Assembly (NCBI GenBank): GCA_023488925.1
Contig: JAMDDA010000062.1
Coordinates: 1-6,524 of the forward strand
Length of the DNA: 6,524 nt
Direction: 5' to 3'
Origin: Actinomycetota bacterium
Lineage (GTDB): Bacteria > Actinomycetota > Thermoleophilia > RBG-16-64-13
The first letter of the stretch is position 1. Each line of letters opens with the position of its first letter. This document shows positions 4,862 through 6,524 of this stretch, in pieces. The translations under genes and the position numbers were made by a program. Under the pieces are notes generated by a model. That model saw only the letters and a program-made list of their open reading frames with translations. It did not search any database and had not been told where the DNA came from.

Positions 4862-6028
4862 ATGACGGTGACGGGTGCTCTCGTGGGCGCCCTCGATGCG
4901 CGCATCGGCGCCTGTCTCGAGCTGCCCTTCCAGGTGCGCGGCGTTCCCCACCGCAGGCTCCACAATCCTTTCTCCGGGGCAGGGGTGCTGCTCAACCCCG
5001 CTCGGGGGAGTCGGACCCGGGCCGAGCCCGGCGCCTGCCCCTACTGCGCGGGACGAACACCCCCCACTCTCTTCTACGTTCGCGACCGGCGCGGCCAACC
5101 CGTCCTGGCGGTGGAGGACGAAGCCGAGTCTCTCGCGATCGCCCGGGCCATGCGCGCCCGCGGGGAGGGTGACCCCTGGGCGGTGATCGCGGCCCTGGCC
5201 GGCAGGCGGCGGGTGGACGCAACAGGACGGCCGGTGCCCCTGGTGCACCCGGCTGAGCCGTGGCTGGCCCGGGTGTTCCTGAACCTGACGCCGGCGGTCG
5301 TCTCGGCCGAGAGCGCGGCCAACGCCTTCGTGGTTTCGGTACCGCCCGCCCTGCACGAGGCCGACCTGGCGCCGGTCCGCCGGACAGGCCGGGAGGCGGG
5401 GCCCACGCTGCCGCCGGAGGCGTTGGCGGCGGTGGTCCGTTCCTGGGTCCTGCTGGAGGCCTGGGCCGCCGCCCGCAGCCTGGTGGCCGTGCCTCTCATC
5501 AATGGGGGCAAAGATCGGGCCTCAGGCCAGAGTCTCGGGTGCTTCCACAGCCAGGTGGTGGTGCTGGGGCCGGAGGACGCTCCGCCTCTCTACGCGGAGA
5601 TCGCCCGGCGCCGGGTCACCGCGGGTTGCCCGGTGTGCGCTCTCCTGGCCGACCCCGGACTACGGGTGGCCGACGCCGGCTCGGTGGCGGTGGCCGTGCA
5701 TCCGGCTCCCGACCGGGACCTGACCCTGGTGGTGGCACCCTACGCCGAGACGACCACCCTCGCTGATCTCCTGTCTGAAGACTTGAGCCGGGCCCTGCTG
5801 GTGGCTGCTTCCTGTCTGGACCGGGCCCTGGGCGGGCTGCCCGCCTACAACGTGGCCGTGCGCCTGGGCCCCGAGGTGGGTCACCTGCACGCCGAGGTGG
5901 TGCCCCGGTCGGGCGTCAACGTCCGGGCGGGCTTCGAGGTGGCCACCGGCCTGACCGTGCTCACCCGTGATCCCCGGGAAGTGGCCGCCCGGCTCCGCGC
6001 CGAGGTGACCGGCCGGGGGGGCGGTTAG
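4862..6028 (+). CDS. GalT-like hexose-1-phosphate nucleotidyltransferase (HIT superfamily)
   Basis: A 388-residue soluble protein with the two-lobed architecture of galactose-1-phosphate uridylyltransferase. N-terminal lobe: NPARG 45-49, the zinc pair CPYC (Cys59, Cys62), RVFLNLTPAVV 137-147 (like the GalT RVFPNKYPA segment), His165 (at the place of E. coli GalT His115), and INGG...GQSLGCFHSQ 213-231. In that last motif His229 and Gln231 match the GalT nucleophile His166 and Gln168, but Cys227 replaces zinc ligand His164. C-terminal lobe: CPVC (256-259), YNVAVR 329-334, GHLHAEVVPR 340-349 (His341, His343) and RAGFEVATG 355-363, as in the second HIT half. Expected chemistry is transfer of a nucleotidyl group through a covalent His-NMP; sugar and nucleotide are unknown. 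It is divergent from the trehalose operon across 169 bp, so NDP-glucose supply or turnover is a reasonable inference. A nucleotide phosphorylase role (Ap4A-type) is an alternative. Overall divergence from classical GalT is marked, so no symbol is given. Confidence 0.82.
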   Translation: MTVTGALVGALDARIGACLELPFQVRGVPHRRLHNPFSGAGVLLNPARGSRTRAEPGACPYCAGRTPPTLFYVRDRRGQPVLAVEDEAESLAIARAMRARGEGDPWAVIAALAGRRRVDATGRPVPLVHPAEPWLARVFLNLTPAVVSAESAANAFVVSVPPALHEADLAPVRRTGREAGPTLPPEALAAVVRSWVLLEAWAAARSLVAVPLINGGKDRASGQSLGCFHSQVVVLGPEDAPPLYAEIARRRVTAGCPVCALLADPGLRVADAGSVAVAVHPAPDRDLTLVVAPYAETTTLADLLSEDLSRALLVAASCLDRALGGLPAYNVAVRLGPEVGHLHAEVVPRSGVNVRAGFEVATGLTVLTRDPREVAARLRAEVTGRGGG

Positions 6029-6041
6029 AGCGGGCCTCGTT

Positions 6042-6055
6042 CGCCGGTGCCGGCG
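6042..6055. terminator. Short palindromic stem-loop between convergent genes
   Basis: Cgccgg (6042-6047) and ccggcg (6050-6055) form a perfect inverted repeat in the 42-bp gap between the GalT-like stop (6028) and the CoA-binding protein stop (6071). There is no T-tract, and the two-base loop would have to open to four. It may aid termination from both sides, but GC-rich sequence produces such repeats often. Confidence 0.3.
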
Positions 6056-6070
6056 GTGATCGGGCGACTC

Positions 6071-6496
6071 TCAGTAGCGGCCGATGAGTTTCCAGATGCC
6101 CCGGTGGAGGCCGTGCGGACTCGCGGTGGGCGCGTTGTACATGACCGCGCAGCCGCCGGTGTGCACCTCGGCTCCCTGGGTGCGACAGAGCTCCAAGGCC
6201 TCGGGGGTGTCGGTCGCCTGGTGGATCCAGATACGGCTGATTCCCCGGTCGAGCACCGCCTGTACCACAGCGGCAGTGCGCTCCTTGGCCACCTCCACGA
6301 TGGCGGCCTCCGTATCGGCCGGCACCTCCTCCAGGGAAGAGAGGAAACCGGCCTGCCCACCGGCCAGGTCGACGGCGTAGACCGTCTTGCCTTGCTCCTC
6401 CAGATACCGGCGGGTGAGGGCCGGGAACTTGCGGGTGCTCGTGTCGCCCACCACCGCGAAGCTGCGGGCGGTGAAGAAATCCGACTTGGTGGACAT
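6071..6496 (-). CDS. CoA-binding domain protein (YccU-like)
   Basis: A 141-residue single-domain Rossmann-fold protein of the CoA_binding_2 type. Features by residue: the nucleotide loop FAVVGDTSTRKFP 13-25 after the first strand, a second strand VYAVDL 39-44, IVEVAKE 66-72, the IWIHQATDTPEAL segment 89-101 (Trp90, Gln93) and HTGGCAVMY 112-120 with the conserved Gly-Cys of the family. The C-terminal tail SPHGLHRGIWKLIGRY resembles the short helix ending seen in relatives. These proteins are thought to bind CoA or acyl-CoA; their cellular role is poorly defined and I assign none. The length is normal for the family. The ATG at 6496 has a strong GAGGAGG four bases upstream. It converges on the GalT-like gene and appears to be a separate transcript whose promoter lies beyond the right edge. 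Confidence 0.88.
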   Translation of the reverse strand: MSTKSDFFTARSFAVVGDTSTRKFPALTRRYLEEQGKTVYAVDLAGGQAGFLSSLEEVPADTEAAIVEVAKERTAAVVQAVLDRGISRIWIHQATDTPEALELCRTQGAEVHTGGCAVMYNAPTASPHGLHRGIWKLIGRY

Positions 6497-6500
6497 TCCG

Positions 6501-6507
6501 CCTCCTC
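6501..6507 (-). promoter_or_regulatory. Strong Shine-Dalgarno of the CoA-binding protein gene
   Basis: GAGGAGG on the minus strand (6507-6501), with spacer CGGA to the ATG at 6496-6494. It is the strongest ribosome binding site in the window and fixes the start. Confidence 0.75.
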
Positions 6508-6524
6508 GTTGTTTGTCTGCTTCC

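Noticed and set aside
4751..5356. 201-codon minus-strand frame antisense to the GalT-like gene
   Set aside because: The product is compositionally biased (Arg/Gly/His) with no motif, and it overlaps the conserved CPYC-containing part of the GalT-like protein and its promoter region.
5260..5766. 168-codon plus-strand frame inside the GalT-like gene
   Set aside because: A Gly/Arg/Pro-rich alternate frame without a start signal; the HIT motifs are in the main frame.

Overview
The window is a 6.5-kb piece of a GC-rich bacterial chromosome. Coding density is high and Shine-Dalgarno sites are clear (GGAGAG, GAGG, GAGGAGG). The source could be an actinobacterium or a high-GC Firmicutes-type lineage; no rRNA or tRNA is present to settle this. 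There are no signs of phage, transposons, CRISPR or integration: this looks like ordinary metabolic chromosome with one coherent and partly uncharacterised gene group.

Layout. (1) Positions 1-951 (+) hold the C-terminal two thirds of an NAD(P)-dependent aldehyde dehydrogenase close to gamma-aminobutyraldehyde dehydrogenase; its start lies off the left edge. (2) Positions 952-1154 are a GC-rich spacer between convergent genes, with an 18-bp tandem repeat and several short stem-loops. (3) Positions 1155-4692 (-) hold a tightly overlapped three-gene operon, read right to left: a DUF5752-type protein (GTG start at 4692), trehalose synthase TreT (414 aa) and trehalose-6-phosphate synthase OtsA (about 517 aa). 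Both junctions are stop/start overlaps (ATGA at 3946-3943, ATGGTGA at 2708-2702), so translation is probably coupled. (4) Positions 4693-4861 are a strikingly AT-rich divergent control region. It carries a candidate leftward promoter, a dyad across its -10 box, and a leader hairpin on the other side. (5) Positions 4862-6028 (+) hold a GalT-like, two-domain HIT-superfamily nucleotidyltransferase with an altered metal/active-site motif. (6) Positions 6071-6496 (-) hold a small CoA-binding (YccU-like) Rossmann protein, convergent with the GalT-like gene.

How the genes may work together. TreT joins NDP-glucose to glucose to give trehalose directly. OtsA joins NDP-glucose to glucose-6-phosphate to give trehalose-6-phosphate, which needs a phosphatase not encoded here. 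One transcript therefore feeds trehalose by two routes sharing the NDP-glucose donor. The divergent GalT-like protein belongs to a superfamily that makes or exchanges NDP-sugars or handles nucleotide phosphates, so a donor-supply or donor-turnover role is an attractive but unproven inference. The most notable points are the internally duplicated DUF5752 protein heading the operon, the His-to-Cys change at the presumed zinc site of the GalT-like enzyme, and the dyad/promoter arrangement between the two transcription units.
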